Origin: Acanthornis magna
Taxonomy: Eukaryota > Chordata > Aves > Passeriformes > Acanthizidae
Length of the DNA stretch: 64,000 bases
NCBI GenBank assembly: GCA_036785705.1
Contig: JAWUZG010000056.1
Location: 1,861,001-1,925,000, forward strand
Direction of reading: 5' to 3'
Shown: in pieces, positions 24,401 through 37,487 of the stretch
Position numbering within the stretch: position 1 is the stretch's first letter
How the letters are laid out: each line of letters starts with the position of its first letter
Program-made: the position numbers and the translations under genes
Notes under the pieces: generated by a model
What the model saw: only the letters and a program-made list of their open reading frames with translations
The model's database searches: none
What the model was told of the DNA's origin: nothing

Positions 24401-27400
24401 GCATTGTTCTTTCATTATCATACCTTTCTCTTCATTGCCTAAGATTAAAAGTACATTTGATGGGATTACATAACAGTACATTTAAAACTAATAAATAATG
24501 CAGCAACTCATGCAAAGTAATAAGGAATCATTGATGTAAAACAGGTCTTGTAGAGCTGAATGCGAGAAGGAATCTGCCTTAATCCAAGTGAAGCTGGGAA
24601 GGAGGAAAATGGGAGGTGGGACTTGAGAGGTCTGCAGTAATCAGGAAGGGTTATTTCTGTTTTGAAAAATAGGTAAGAGCACGGAGATAACAGGGGTACT
24701 ATCTACAGCTGCCTTTCCTTTGAAATTTCCATGATCATATGGGCTTTCTCCTGGCCTCCATCTATGCTTTGAAGCTAAGATGGAAACTGTTTTGGAAATA
24801 GAAATGGAAGATGAATGTCTTGCAGTCAGGGGCATTACCTGCTGAACTCTTTAGATCTGTAGTTTTGAATACTTCTGCTTATGCTTGCTGTGAAGGAGAG
24901 GGAGAGGATGAATGATGATGCCCACTGAAAAGCTGTGATTCAGGTATTGCTGGCCTGTGTCTAGGGTTGCCCCATAAAACTCTTCTCAACTTTTTTTGTT
25001 ACTTTCACCCTGTTAATATATAGCTGCAGGTGGCTGGAGAGCTCATCATTCCTCTGGTATGTCCTCAGGGTGCCCAAATGCATTTCTGGAGCCTCTGCAA
25101 TTTCCAAAGGGTGCGAGTGCTATGTTTTCATTTAACGATAGTTGACTTCCAGGCGAGGTGGCTGAATTCTGGTGACAGCCATAGGTGGTGTCAGAGGAAA
25201 TGTGGGTCTTGTTCCCCATATTCATGTCCTTATTTTCAGACCTACTGGTGCTAGTGTTCACTAGAAGGCTGTTTGCTTTGTTTGGGTTATCAGTATTTCT
25301 GACAATACTTGCCTGCTTAGCACAGAGGGATGGAATAAACCTCCTCATCCTGCATCACTTGCCATGTTGGGTTTTATTCAAGTTCAGAAGGTCCTGAGTC
25401 CAGGACCTGTAGGTGCAGGACAATAGCTCTGGCTGTAGGTACAGACAATAGCTTAGGCACTGGGGCTTCAGCTCTGAAAGAGAAACTGGTCACTTGACCT
25501 ATTAAAGAGTGTGGTTAATATCAAATATTAACAGTTGCTATCTAGTAAACATGAATTCACAAGGATAAATAGCAATGGTCCTCCAGTGTAACTGAAATTC
25601 TGAGATCAATGAGCCTGTGGAAACAGCTCCTACTACTGCATCCAGCCCTATACCTTCATCCAAGAAAATGGCAAGGGGAGAGCCCTTGACTCCCAGTACT
25701 GCAGAGTGATTAATGGGCTGGGTCAAGACTTGACAAGTAAAACAAGAAAACCTTGTGGTTTTATGAATTTAATATCTTTACATATATTTGTACATAACTT
25801 TAAAGCATTAGACATTTGCAAACATACAAAATTCCTTGAAAACTGTACAGTGCTTGGCTGCTGGTGGAGCCTGCAAGCCATAAAAGCTGCAGTTAATGAT
25901 AAGGTTTGTCTTCACGCTGTGGCTCATGTAAGTGTGTGGGTGTGGGGCATGTGAACATGAAGTGTGCTGAGTGTGTCTGTTCTGCTTTCTCTTCTGTGGG
26001 CATGTCTGCACTGAATGTGTTTTCATGTATCTGTTGAATTTTTCAAGTTTATTTCTTACACAGTATCCTTTAGCTGGTATATTTGAAATACTTAAGGAAT
26101 GCTTTAAAATGTTTTTATAATCTACCCCAGTTTTGGTGGTATTTGTTAGCACAGTTGGTCTCATCGACATAGAAGCTGCTCATTCACAGCAGAGTTTGAC
26201 TATGGCTTTAGACGAAAGATTAGCTGGTGTAGTTAGAGGTACAAAACTTAAAAAAAAAATCTTACAACTTATTGAACAAAAATGGGTTGTCTTGACCATT
26301 ATCCTGTGGGTTGATATTACATGGGTAGATTGCTAACAGAGACTTTTTTCTTGGTCTGTGTTTTTTAGCTTGGTTGGTCAGACTTTCAAAGCAAGGCATT
26401 TGGAATTTATTCTGCTGCACAAAACTGTGAATCCATGAGTAGCCTTTTAGGGGGCAGAATGAAGAGCCGTCAATACCTGGGATGTGTCTCCAAAATGGCC
26501 AGCGACATTTAATCCAATTTTGGTTGGAACTTGTGTTATGAAATGCAATGGTCCCTGTAGGGAGCTGAGCTCTACCCTTAGGGACCCCCCCTAACACTTC
26601 ATAACTCAGAATAAACTATTAAGGCTACTGAAGAGAGGGGCCATAGGACAAGGACATAAGGATGGGATCGCTGGTCCATCGGCACTGCGTGTCTGGGGCC
26701 AGCCATGAGCCCATGCCTTGGGAAGGGAAGCCAAGAGCAAGCACAGAGTAAAGTGTCCCCAAATACTGTAGCGTCTTCTGTGGGTCAGGGCATTTTTCAA
26801 CCAGAGGAGATGTCTTTGGTAATCTGTGATGGATTTTTTCTGTCTTGTATTTCTCCAGTCTCTTTTTGAGTCAAGGCAAACTAGTATTACATTTTGTCCT
26901 GCATCACGGTATTCTACAGCTCAATTATATGTGAATGAAGAAATAATTATTCTTTTTCTGAATTTTTCATCTACTAGTTCCTTTTGTTATCCTCTAGCTC
27001 TTCTGTTGGAAGAGAATAAACAATTATTTCCTGTTCACCTATTTCATATCACCAATCTTTGTAAACTTCCATTGTATTCCTATCTTATGCCAATGTACCC
27101 AAACATATGCAGTCCCTTCTTGCACAGAAGTTTTCCTTTTGCTTCTTGTCAGTTTCCCCACTTATTTAGTAATTAACAGTGTCTACTGATACAGTCATGG
27201 CATCCCTAATATTGTAGGGACTTTACCAATTCATGTGGGTATAACTGAGATTTCTCATTGTGTTGCTTCTTGCCACATGGCCTCACTGATATTGGTATGC
27301 CATTGGTGGCTGCCACCATCTAAGGCTGTGACAGTCTTCACTGTATACTTTATCATACTTTAGACTTGGAATTTCAGTCTCCAGTGACAGTTTTACTATT

Positions 27401-27639
27401 TCTTGCTATGTCATTAATTTTGTTTAAGCAAATGCTTTAATATACTCTGGCTTGTCCACTGGTGTGATTCGTTCTGCCTTTTCTGCACTTTTTATCCCTG
27501 CATACAGCATCCCTTTCTCTTCTTTTCACTAATATATCACTAATATATCATGTCCAATATATCACTTTCATCAGGAACCCCACCTGAATTAGGTGCTTCA
27601 TTCCCCTGACCTGTTTCGCTGCTTTATGCAAAAGCATTT
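9421..27639. other. Intergenic region, no gene recognised (about 18 kb)
   Basis: I scanned the open frames on both strands. All are short (130 codons or fewer) and none resembles a protein I know or shows paired splice sites around a conserved frame. A moderately GC-rich block lies at about 9830-10350, and an imperfect direct repeat at 20014-20064 (unit of about 22 bp, offset 29 bp). The 9-bp stem hairpin at 14606-14628 is unremarkable. Old diverged transposon remnants may be present, but I cannot identify them by eye. Distal regulatory elements cannot be judged without conservation data. Confidence 0.5.
27526..27547. repeat. 11-bp direct tandem duplication
   Basis: TCACTAATATA occurs twice head-to-tail (27526-27536, 27537-27547) in AT-rich sequence just upstream of the HERC1 CpG island. 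This is probably minor replication slippage. Confidence 0.7.
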
Positions 27640-27777
27640 AATCTGCTCTTCCTAGCACTTACAGAAGACAAACGAACCCGACCGTTCGGGCACTGGCTCC
27701 ATTCCCAGTGCCAGCACCGGCTTCCCTTTCGCCGGGACGAGCCCTGCCCGCCGCAGGTGCAGCGCCGCTCCGCCTTC

Positions 27778-27845
27778 GGCGGCGAGCCGCGCGTGCTCGT
27801 GCACGGGAGGCGGCGGCGAGCCGCGCGTGCCCGCGAACGGGAGGC
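27778..27845. repeat. 34-bp tandem duplication within the HERC1 CpG island
   Basis: The block beginning GGCGGCGAGCCGCGCGTGC at 27778 repeats at 27812 with a few differences near its 3' half. Each copy holds several CpGs and a GCGCG core. Confidence 0.8.
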
Positions 27846-27876
27846 GCCCGGCGGGCGGAGGCGGGGAGCGGCCGGC

Positions 27877-27890
27877 GCTCTCGCGAGAGC
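27877..27890. promoter_or_regulatory. TCTCGCGAGA promoter palindrome
   Basis: The core TCTCGCGAGA occupies 27879-27888 and extends to a 14-bp perfect palindrome. This is a known core-promoter motif of CpG-island, TATA-less housekeeping genes. It has been linked to methylation-sensitive factors such as BANP and ZBTB33. Its place about 180 nt before the candidate exon-1 donor fits a start site in between. Confidence 0.75.
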
Positions 27891-28066
27891 CGCGTGGTAG
27901 CCCCGCGAGATCGCGGCGGCTCCCCGCCCGCGTCATGTTTTCCCTGTGACAATCCGGGCCGGGAGGACGCGGCTCCCGGCGGGATCTCCGCGCTCCGCTC
28001 CCCGCGCCCCGCCGGCCCCGCGGGGCTCCCGGGCTGAGCACCGCCGCCTCCCCCCGCCGCTGCCTG
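27891..28066 (+). other. HERC1: Candidate HERC1 non-coding exon 1 (5' end uncertain)
   Basis: The right edge is set by the donor at 28067-28068 (CTG/GTGAGC). The left edge is a guess placed after the TCTCGCGAGA palindrome. No ATG-initiated frame joins to the HERC1 protein here, so the exon would be 5' UTR. A TGA lies within it at 28035-28037. Confidence 0.45.
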
Positions 28067-30579
28067 GTGAGCGCGCGGCCGCGCGGGGCTGAGGAGCGCG
28101 GGCAGGGGCGGGAGGCCTGGGCGAGCCCAGCGCCGGGGGGGCTCTGCCCGCGCCCTCCCCGCCCGACAACACCGCGGGGCCGGAGCTGCAGCCGCGGGCG
28201 TCCGCGAACGGGGGAAGGTGCAGGCGGGCGTGAGGAAAAGGGGAGGCATGTGGGGCCGGTCAGGTGTCACTGCCCTGTTGCTGAGGGTGGGAGAAGGACG
28301 GGCGTCCTCCGCCACCTCATCTCCCTTCGTGGGGGCTTTTTGTGCCTCTTCAAAGCGCTATAAACTATACGAATTCTGCATTGTGCTTCGGCTGAGATCC
28401 TCAGAGCCTGTGCTTTTCCCCATGAACCTCATGAATGGGGTTGTATTGTGGCCGTGCATTTTTCTCTTAGTGTTAAATGTATCTCTGGCTGTGTGCATCC
28501 CAGGTGGACCTGACAGGTGTCACAAAATTCTTTCTAAAATTTGTCATGTTGGCCTTCCATTAGCTGTATGCATGCCTGTAGGTAGGTGTTCCGTCTATCT
28601 CCAGACCTGTCATCTGAATTGCACCGTCTCCCCATGGCATATTTGCTGGCTCTTGCTTGCAATACTGAAGCATTATAGATATACTTTTACTTAGAGATTG
28701 TTTATTTTATATTTCAAAGTGAAATCCTAGCCGGTATTTTGGTATTGAGTTATGGGGTTTTTTAAACTGCACGTGGTTAATTTCGGTGAGGTGTTGCTGT
28801 ATGCAAGCTGCTTTCCATGGTTTTTTATTATGGGCAGAACCCTATTGTTGTGCCCTCTCCCTTTCACAGTGTATATAGAAGAGGTTTAGTGCAGTTGTTG
28901 AAACATTTTCTTTTCTGTTGTCACAGATCTAAGCTGATTGTTTCTTCATGAATGGTACATGTATATAAATCCATATGTATATACGTATGTGTGCATATAT
29001 ACACATATGTATTGTCTTCTGAGGTTCATCAGATTTGTAGTAGCAGAGTGTTCTATGCTGGCATTTCATAATAAAACCTCAGAGCTATAAGTTTACATGT
29101 GCTGAATTTAATGCTCCTTGTTAAAGGCCCCATATATACCACGTCTGCTCCATTGGGATGTGGGACTGTGGGGGTCTTGGATCTCAGGCTTAAGTCTCAC
29201 ATAGTTTTGAGAAAAAATATAGTAAGTATTTAATCTGGAAAGGTAGGCTGTAGTCTATACCTGGTCATTCTGCTACTGCTTCCCTGTTCTAAGAGGAATC
29301 TGTTATTTTGCGTGAAAGATTAAAAGCTGTACAATGTTGTGCTACAGGACAGAAGGGCATTGCTAATCTCCTGTATCTTTGCACCTATGAGGAATTTGTT
29401 AGGTGGCTTTATACACAGTGGTTGTGTTTTAAAATGAAACATCTTAAGGCTTTTTGTCTCTCAGTACAAACCTGTACGTACTGAGGATTTCCACTCTGCT
29501 CCTGTGTTCTAATTTAGATATGTCACATATGTTTTGTTCTTTGAACATTAAGACTAAACATGTTTTTGTGGCTGGAAGTATATAAGTTGAAGGGGAAGTG
29601 GGGGTGTTGAAATTTTGTTTTGGAAACTGTGTAAAGGCGGTGTTTATCTAACTGGTAATTAAGAACAGGGATGTAAAGTCTTTGAATTATTTTTGCTGAG
29701 AGACTGCTTGGCATAGTAAGAATGTAACACAGTATTTTTTTATTAATTTAATCCTTGAATTTAAAAATAGTTTATCAGTGAAAGCTTGTTCTTATACTTT
29801 TTCAGAATTGAATTAAATGGTTAGTAGTTGATTAGGAAATGGTTTAAGTGAACTGACTAAAGATCTCAGTTGCTTTTTGTCTTTAATTTACCAATTTGAG
29901 GTAGCCATAATCTTTCTTTTTCAAAGAAAACAGTACAGGGGTGCCGTGCATATTTTAAAGTATCAGTGATGACTGGACTAGGACCATTTTACAGATGCGG
30001 AAAGCTGCATGTGAAATTAGCAGTATTTGTGTTTGAGTAGTAAAATTACGTATGTTTAAGTACTTTTGTTTAAGACATTAAGATACGCATATTCCAGTCT
30101 TTCTTTCTCTTTTTAGTGTAATTATTCTTGTAGTACTTTCGGGGTACAGAAGCACTTATCCCCATTTTAAAAATAAGTAATGGAGACAGAAATTATATGT
30201 CTTTCAGGAAGACTTGATGGAGCAGGCATTTTATTTCTGGTCATAGGTTGTTAGGAAGTAATTTGCCTTTCAATACAACAGTCTTAGATCCTGTACAGGT
30301 ATTTAATCTTCCTCTGTTCGTGTAACTTGAGAGATTTTTATCTTGCACTGGTGTGTTTTAGTTAAATGTAGGATGCAATTCTCTATGGCTGCTTTGACTT
30401 CCTGCTGTCAAAGTCGTCTTAGTGAATGGTGAGTACTGTGCTGGTTGTGTTTCTCATGATTGGCTCTCAGAAGTACTCAAACTCTGAAGCTGCTGCCAGT
30501 TTTTCTTTTTCTGTCTCCCTTGTAGTGACTGACATTCAAGTGGAACATTCAAATCTAGTAGGTGTTAGCTCTTTAAAAA

Positions 30580-30625
30580 CATCTAAAGTAACCCTCAGAA
30601 ATCATCTGAAGTAGCCCTCAGAAGC
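30580..30625. repeat. Imperfect 23-bp tandem duplication
   Basis: CATCTAAAGTAACCCTCAGA at 30580 recurs as CATCTGAAGTAGCCCTCAGA at 30603, a head-to-tail pair with only a few substitutions. Confidence 0.75.
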
Positions 30626-31121
30626 TCTGCTATCACAGGGCTGCTTGAAATAACTGGCAGTGTGCTGCAGCTGCTTGCTGTGCATTAGGGTCATTCAGAG
30701 TAACCCTTGTAGATTCTTAATATTAAGAAAACAAAGCCAGCCTGGAGCCCAGTGGCTACAGGATTTGCCCATCAACAGCAAGTGTAATTGTGACCTTGGA
30801 ACTGGCCAGGTGTATTCTGTGGCCTGGACTGCCTGTTGTGATTGACCTGATGTCACCAAGCTAGGTGGGAGTATGTTCAGGTGGCTCAAGCAATCATCTT
30901 CTCTGCTGGGAGCTGGAATTAATTTGCTGCTTAAAGAAGAGCATACAGTTTGAGTTCTCCTTACTAATTTTTTCTGTCAGGACTAGATAATACAGAAATT
31001 ACATGCTCAAAATATTTCCTTACGAGCACGTTAATTTACACAGCAGAAGTTTCTTTTTCAGTTAGTTATAACACGACTTCTCTGAGTCAAGAAATGCAAA
31101 TGTTAACAGGATGTGTTAACA

Positions 31122-31270
31122 TGAAGGGGCATCCACAACTTTGCTGTGCAGCCTGCTCCAGTGTCTCACCACCCTCATTATGAGACATTTCTTCTTTATA
31201 TCCAATCTAAACCTACCCATTTTCAGTTTGAAACCATTTCCTGTTGTCCTGTCACCACAGGCCCTGATAA
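31122..31270 (-). mobile_element. CR1 LINE fragment
   Basis: The + strand reads like the reverse complement of the avian CR1 3' region. It shows GGGGCATCCACAACTT, then TCCAGTGTCTCACCACCCTC, CATTTCTTCTTTATATCCAA, CAGTTTGAAACCATTTCC and TTGTCCTGTCACCACAGGCC. It is about 150 bp and diverged. The terminal CR1 3' end that should lie to the left is not recognisable, and the right side ends at an AT microsatellite. It is therefore an internal remnant, not a fresh 5'-truncated insertion. CR1 is the dominant LINE of birds and supports the avian assignment. Confidence 0.88.
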
Positions 31271-31271
31271 G

Positions 31272-31291
31272 ATATATATATATATATATAT
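31272..31291. repeat. (AT)10 microsatellite
   Basis: Ten uninterrupted AT units bounded by G and C, making the whole run a palindrome. It abuts the CR1 fragment. Confidence 0.95.
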
Positions 31292-34200
31292 CTAAAGGAT
31301 GCAGTGCACCTCTCTGCTTACATACAGCTAAGTTGTAAGTTAAATGTGTTTGGATTTTGACTGTCTGTACATATTGCGTTCTCCTGTCTGTTGCTGAGTT
31401 GCTCAATTTCAAGTCATGATTTCTAGTAAATACATCTTTAAAATTCTTGTAGTTTTTGCAAGAAAATGTCTGTTTCTATGTGTTATGGTGGTTGAAAATA
31501 CTGTAACTACAGTTAGTAGAAGTACAAGTGATTGTACCTTTTGGGGAGAGTGGTAGTGCTAAAACCTCACCAGAGTTTTCATCCCTTCTCCAGTGCAAGG
31601 TCAGGCACCTTTCTTTGCTCAAATTGTTGTGATGTTTTTGATGCACAGGGATTTCTGCTTCTCAGCTCCTCTTTTCAGTAACTGCTTTTGATGATTGTGT
31701 ATGTGGAGCATCTTGCATTCTCATCTTTTGTTTCAGTAACCTTAAAGCATCTGAAGTAGTAATGGATTAAATTGATTTTTCTAAGTTTATCTGCTGAATA
31801 ATAATGATAATTTTTATTTTGTCTCTGCTTGGGTAGATTTTGTACAACCCCCAGGGGTTTACATTGACAAACTATGATTAGGTTTTTTTTATTACTTTCT
31901 TTTTAAACGTAAGAGCAAAAGGGCAAATAGCTTTAATTTCATATTAACTTGAAAGTTACTTTGTCTTCCTTTAGTCTGTCTTCCAAAAGGTTTTTGGAGT
32001 GACCAGTTGTGACCAGCTGAAAGCATAGGGTTACACTGGTTTCAATACTATAGCTGATAATGTATAGTTAAATAATTCTACAGGAACCTGAAATCATGTT
32101 GGAAGACTGAAATTAGAAGAAGATCAAATAGAAGCTCACCATGGCTTACTTAACAAATATAAGGCTAGTGGAATTTAATATTTGGAAAGAAAAGTAGATG
32201 GTTGTTTGCATATTCTGAATTATGATGTCATTCATTTAGTTTCCATATGCTGAGCAGGTGGCTAATATAAGGAGGGAAGATAGTGGCCATTGTGCTTAAC
32301 AGAGACAGATGTTCCCATGAATTAATCCTGGTGGGTATTTCAGTGTATTCTTTTAGGAGTGAAGAACAATCTGCTGTAGCTGCTGTTCTTGCTTGCTTGC
32401 TTTTTTCTTGGTTAGTTCCTTTTGCTCCTTGCTTCCCATTCCAGATTTGTAGGAGACCATGGCTCATTTTTTCTGCATTGTTTTACTGTCCATCTCCTGT
32501 TATCTAGCACCACTGCCTTGTTTCTTTTTTTGCTGTTTCTAATGACACTTTTTGTCTCTTTGCTTTCAATTCTTTGTGAATTTGGCATAATTTCTTTGCA
32601 GTGTAAGTATTTTCTAATTTGTCATTTTCTCTTTTTCTTTCCCATGACTGTTTTGGATGGATTCCATTCACCTCACATCTGTCATGACATTGTATGTAGA
32701 CTGCATGGATAGGCCAAAAAGAACATTTGAGGATTGGTACCTTGCATGGTGACCTACTGTGCTTTTTGGCACCAGTGAAATATTGAACAGATAAGTCTCT
32801 AGGCCAACGTTATGTGCTGTTGGTTTCAACTGTCATAGTGCCCCCTGGCCATGAGCAGTACGAAACATCTTGCAGGTTTTGCATTTCTGTACGTTTTATA
32901 TTGTTGGTCTGTGACAAGGCAGGACTTTAATTGCTTTTATATATTCTTCATTTCTAAATTACCTTTCAAGTAAAAGGATGTAAATGTTGTTTGGAGCCCT
33001 GATACCTGCTGCTCAGTCCTATGTATGCAACCCCTTATTTATGAAACAAGGGAAGCAAATCAGTTTGGTTTACTTGTGCTTTCAGATTGTAAAATTTTAA
33101 TAAAGATTGCAGAAATTGCTGCACTCAACCAGTTGGCAGCATGTGAAGCAATATTCTTATTGGGACTTCGTGCCTCCCTTGTAAGAAATATAAAAGACTG
33201 GAATGATAAAAACTTCAGGTAATCTGTCATTTTATGAAATGTCAGGAACTGTTAGGACTGGAACCTGCAAAAACAGAGGACAGTCTTTCTGTTGCACAGA
33301 TTAAAGGTACAGCCTTATCTTGAGTTCCACATTCAGCTCTGGAGTCCTACAGATTAGGAATTTGACAGAATATTGTGATAATAGTTTAGTAGACTTGGAT
33401 ACAGACTAAAGACTTTGCTTTACTGGTGAGAATGTTACATTTATTTGAATTAACATAGTAATTTAGAAGGGTTCCAAGTGCTTATGCTACAAAACTAAAA
33501 TGTTGCGACTTTGAAGAGATTCCACTTGTATAATGGAGTTGTAATACTGTCATCGCAGTGAGGCAGTAAATAGAAACATATTGCATCAGGTTTTCTGTCC
33601 TAAGTTAAGTGTATTAGCTTTTCCAGAGCTGCGATTGGCAATGAACTGAGAACTTCTACTTTATCAAAAAGATATCTAAAATAACATCCCAGAGTAAAGT
33701 TTTTCAGTAGTTGTGTTACTAGCAGTGAATTAATTGAATTACATTCTTAATGAGCTAGTAGAATTACCTGATTATTCTGATTGTGAAATCTTTCCTGAGT
33801 TTTGTGTGAGCCACAAAATGCTTGATTTTTCTGGCCCATCACAGAAGTTAATTTCTCACTGTTGCAAACAAAGCTTTAACTACTTAAGGCAGAATCAAGA
33901 GCTGTAGTGTGCCCTGGTTGTCATCTTTTTAAATATTAAGTTTTGTAATCCTTTTTAGAAACCACCCGGGTGACATCATGCTGAACATACTCTAGGAGCC
34001 CCTCATGTTGACAACAGTAAATGGAAGTGCTGTAGACTCTAGGAAGTTCATTGTCAATGAACACACAGTGAAGAACTCTGCATATGTGCATGGTACAACA
34101 TCACAGGCAGGCAGTGAATAGAATTCAGTTTCACAGCTAAATCTTTGCATGTTCTTTAATTTTTCTGTTTCCTGCCTTTGATTTGACTGTACAGACTGAC

Positions 34201-37200
34201 TTCTTGTGTTACAAGCTTTTGTAATTAGGTTCCCATAAAAGAAATGAAGTCAGCATCTTACAAAGGTTACTGAAATTGCTGATTGCAGAGAGAGTGTGAG
34301 TGCTTCTGGGGTTTATTTTTCCTCTGAGAAAACTTTTGATTTTTCGGACACATAGTATTTACACCTTCATAGGTGCAGTTTTTCAAGAGCTTTGCAGAAA
34401 GTAAAGCTTTCAGCTGCTTTTGTAGGAGTTCTAAGAGCCAGAGCACTTGGCTTCTGTCAGAATAATTGTTTTTGTGTGTGCTTGATTTCTGCTGCAGTCA
34501 GACTAAGTTAAAGAAAAGCATGGTAATATACAGTTTTGTTCAATTCTGTCCTTGTTAATATCTTTAGTGTGTGTACTTATTTAAGAAAATGGGTTTTCTT
34601 CATACGGATTGAAGATCTTGTGTATCACTTCTTGCATTTTACATGTTTGAAAATCTCCATGGACTGTGAGAAGTTCTGCCTAGGTTAAGGACTAGGTTAA
34701 AATATATTCCCCTTGTTTGCTGTGTCCATTTGACAGCACTTTATGTAAGATCAATTTTGCTTTTTATCCCTGTATTACGATGTTTACTTCTTTGGACCTT
34801 GTACAGGGAGAAAAGCACAAAGCTGTAAAACGACAATTAAGCAGGAAGATTCAGGTTTGTACAAGCAATGGGAAATCACTGTGCTTTGAGATTTACCTAC
34901 ATTTCTGAGCTGATTGCTCAGATTTTCCTTTTCGCAGCCTGAGCAGCAGTTGCACCTTCTTCCTCCTTATCTGTGGACTTGTATTATTCTTTCTGGAATA
35001 CCAGTGATTATCTGTATTTGGCAATGAGGTAGAGCCACTGCGTTGGAGATGTGCTGTTTTGGAGAGAAAAAGAAAAAAAAATGGCCCTAAAATCAGCTCC
35101 TCCCTTCCACACGTTTTGGTGGTTTCTGTCTGTTGATAAGCTGAATGTGTGTGCTAAGGACTGAAAAAAACAAAACATATTTTGTGCGGAAACTGTGCTG
35201 TTACCTTCTCTGTTTCTTAATATAGCAAGGTGATAATTCCCTCTTCCACTTTTCAAGGATCTTTTCTACAACTTTCTATTAAACAAAACATAACCCCCTT
35301 CATTTTTTCATGTCTTGGCTTTCATACGTCTATCTCTTCCTGCAGAAATTTAGTGTTGCCTCTCTGGACTTGCCTAGAGCTGTTCCTTATCTTCCTGTTT
35401 CTCCCTCAAAAGGAGTGACAGAGTGTGATGTAGCCACACTGTATAGCTTCTGCCCAGTCACCACCTTTCTTTAAATTGTCCCAGCAATCTTTCTCTTAGA
35501 TCTACACAGAGCAACTTCTCAGGATTTTTTTTTTTTAATCTAAACTTAGGAGGGAGCTTCCTGTTTGCTTATATTAGGATATATTTGTTGGCTGCGTGGA
35601 GGCGGTTCTTGGGTGACAAATTCAAGTATCTACCATAATGTCCAAGCTGACATGGAAAGGGAAGAGCATGGAAAGTCCTTCAGGGAAGTGTGTATACTCT
35701 GTCCAAGACCTGTCTTTCCTGCTGGGCTCAGAAACAGGATCTTTATAACCTTGTAGACTTTGACCTTCAACCCCATGCTGATGTCCTTTCATTTCCCCCA
35801 TGCCCTTGGAATTTAGGAGCATTAGGGGTAGCTTCCAAATTCCTCAGTCCTTTGACTGTGTTGAAGTTGAGAACTTCTCTCACTAACTTCTTTAGTAATT
35901 TTTTTCCCCTTTAGTGAGTTCTTACTCTTGCATTTGAAGGTGATCAAAGCTGTCCCACTTACCTCAAAGTGAGAAGACCTAAAAACTTCTTGGTTTCCTG
36001 GAGCTGTAGTAAAAATATGAAAAAAAAAATTGTTCTTAGAGGTTTGACAGTCTTCATGTCTGAGCCAACCAAGTGGATTTATGAGAAATCTTCAGTGTTT
36101 TGCTTTGTTCCCTTTCTAGAAAAATCTCCTTTTTCTGTAGCTAATTTAGGAGATGGTGGTAAGTGCCTGGAAAACTTACTGTTATTGTTTTAATCCCACT
36201 TTACCTTTTGTATGGCACATTATATAAACACAAAAACACATTCCACATAATTGTCCCAATAATTTCACTTTGATGTTAACTGTAATTTTTTGCAAAAATT
36301 ATTCCACTTTCAAAAATAAATAATTATTGCACAAAGATTACTTGTGCTTCAGACACATATACATGAAACACTGAGATATTTATAGTATATAAATACCAAT
36401 GTATATATTATATATATGTAGATGTAAAAAATATTGAACCATTTGTAGTGGAATAACTATTTTGTAGTATCTCCTGGTCAGTTTTACATTAAGGTGGTGG
36501 TCATCCGTGCAGTCAGTGACCTGGTATCATATATATAAAATAAGCAAGCTGGGATTAATGGCAAGATCAAGTTCCTCTTTCTGTTTCTTGTGTTTAAATT
36601 GCTGTGGTGGCAGAGAGGAGAAAGGAACGGCATTTATAGTTTCTCTCTTCATAATTTATTTCTGTTACATGGAAATAACTTGTAAATGCAGTTAGATGCA
36701 TCTCCAGTCCCTTGGTTTTTTATTACTTGAGATAGGGGAATAGTTCTTTTTCCTTAGAAAAGATGCAGTTTTTCTCAGTAAAAGAATTGGTGTTTGGCCT
36801 ATTTCATTAGCGGTATAAACTTAATTTTAATGTCTAATAGTCCGTTGTATTTAATGATGATTTGTAACAGGCCTTCCACACTTGAATACATGTGATTTAT
36901 TATTTGTTGTAGGCAAGCTTACACTGCAAAAGTGAATACTTTAAGTGACCTGTAAGAATTAGCGGGTGGTTTCAGGCTGAATTAATTCCTAATTAAGAAA
37001 AAACAAATTCTTTAGTAACAAAGAATATTTAAAATTCTTTAAAATTGTTTGCTAGGCCACTGAAGACTGCATGCTTTCCCTGAAATATGACTACTTCCCT
37101 ATTTTTCCCTATATCTTAACTCAAAAGGGAAAATCTTAAGTGTGTCAATTATTATTAGTGTTTACTCTGTCTTGCCGACAAACATTTGCAGGCTCTTGGT

Positions 37201-37456
37201 TTTGTGTTTGAAATAGGTGGTAAATTCCAACACTGTTGGAATCCTTGCTCAGCTATGAGTTTTACATCCCATTTTAGTTGACTTATCAATTGGCAACAGT
37301 AAAATATATGTCAACATTTACTCCCCCAAAATGGTGATTTCCTCAAGAGGAACTGTGGTTCTAAAAGATATGACAAATGAGTTGTGTTGCACGTTCTCAT
37401 AGTTTACTTTTTTTTTTTCCTGAGGAGCGGGAGGAATAAGGGCAGGAGAGCTGGGC

Positions 37457-37487
37457 TTTTTCTTTTTTTCTTTTTTCTTTTTTTTAC
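37457..37487. repeat. T-rich low-complexity run
   Basis: Runs of T broken by single C residues within HERC1 intron 1. A second T run is at 37408-37418. These are simple sequence with no gene content. Confidence 0.8.

Larger units (their letters stand above)
27640..28260 (+). promoter_or_regulatory. HERC1: CpG island, probable HERC1 promoter
   Basis: About 600 bases of very high GC and CpG density, the only such block between the orphan island at 9 kb and the HERC1 start codon. It contains the perfect palindrome GCTCTCGCGAGAGC at 27877-27890 and a strong splice donor (CTG followed by GTGAGC) at 28067. Human HERC1 likewise has a non-coding first exon well upstream of its ATG exon, so assignment to HERC1 is the natural reading, though no transcript evidence is available. 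A minus-strand transcript from the same island is also possible. Confidence 0.75.

Noticed and set aside
25538..25726. 62-codon minus-strand frame that looks somewhat protein-like
   Set aside because: Too short, with no recognised family and no splice support; could be an old repeat.
9421..27639. tRNA, snoRNA or microRNA genes
   Set aside because: I looked for box C/D-like, cloverleaf and long-hairpin patterns by eye and saw none I could support; a covariance-model scan would be decisive.
27659..28315. 218-codon minus-strand and other open frames in the HERC1 CpG island
   Set aside because: GC-rich composition explains them; the products are Ala/Arg/Pro-rich with no recognisable feature.
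28218..28694. 158-codon plus-strand open frame at the right edge of the HERC1 CpG island
   Set aside because: Hydrophobic Cys-rich translation of mixed composition with no known family; it begins in the island and runs into ordinary intron.
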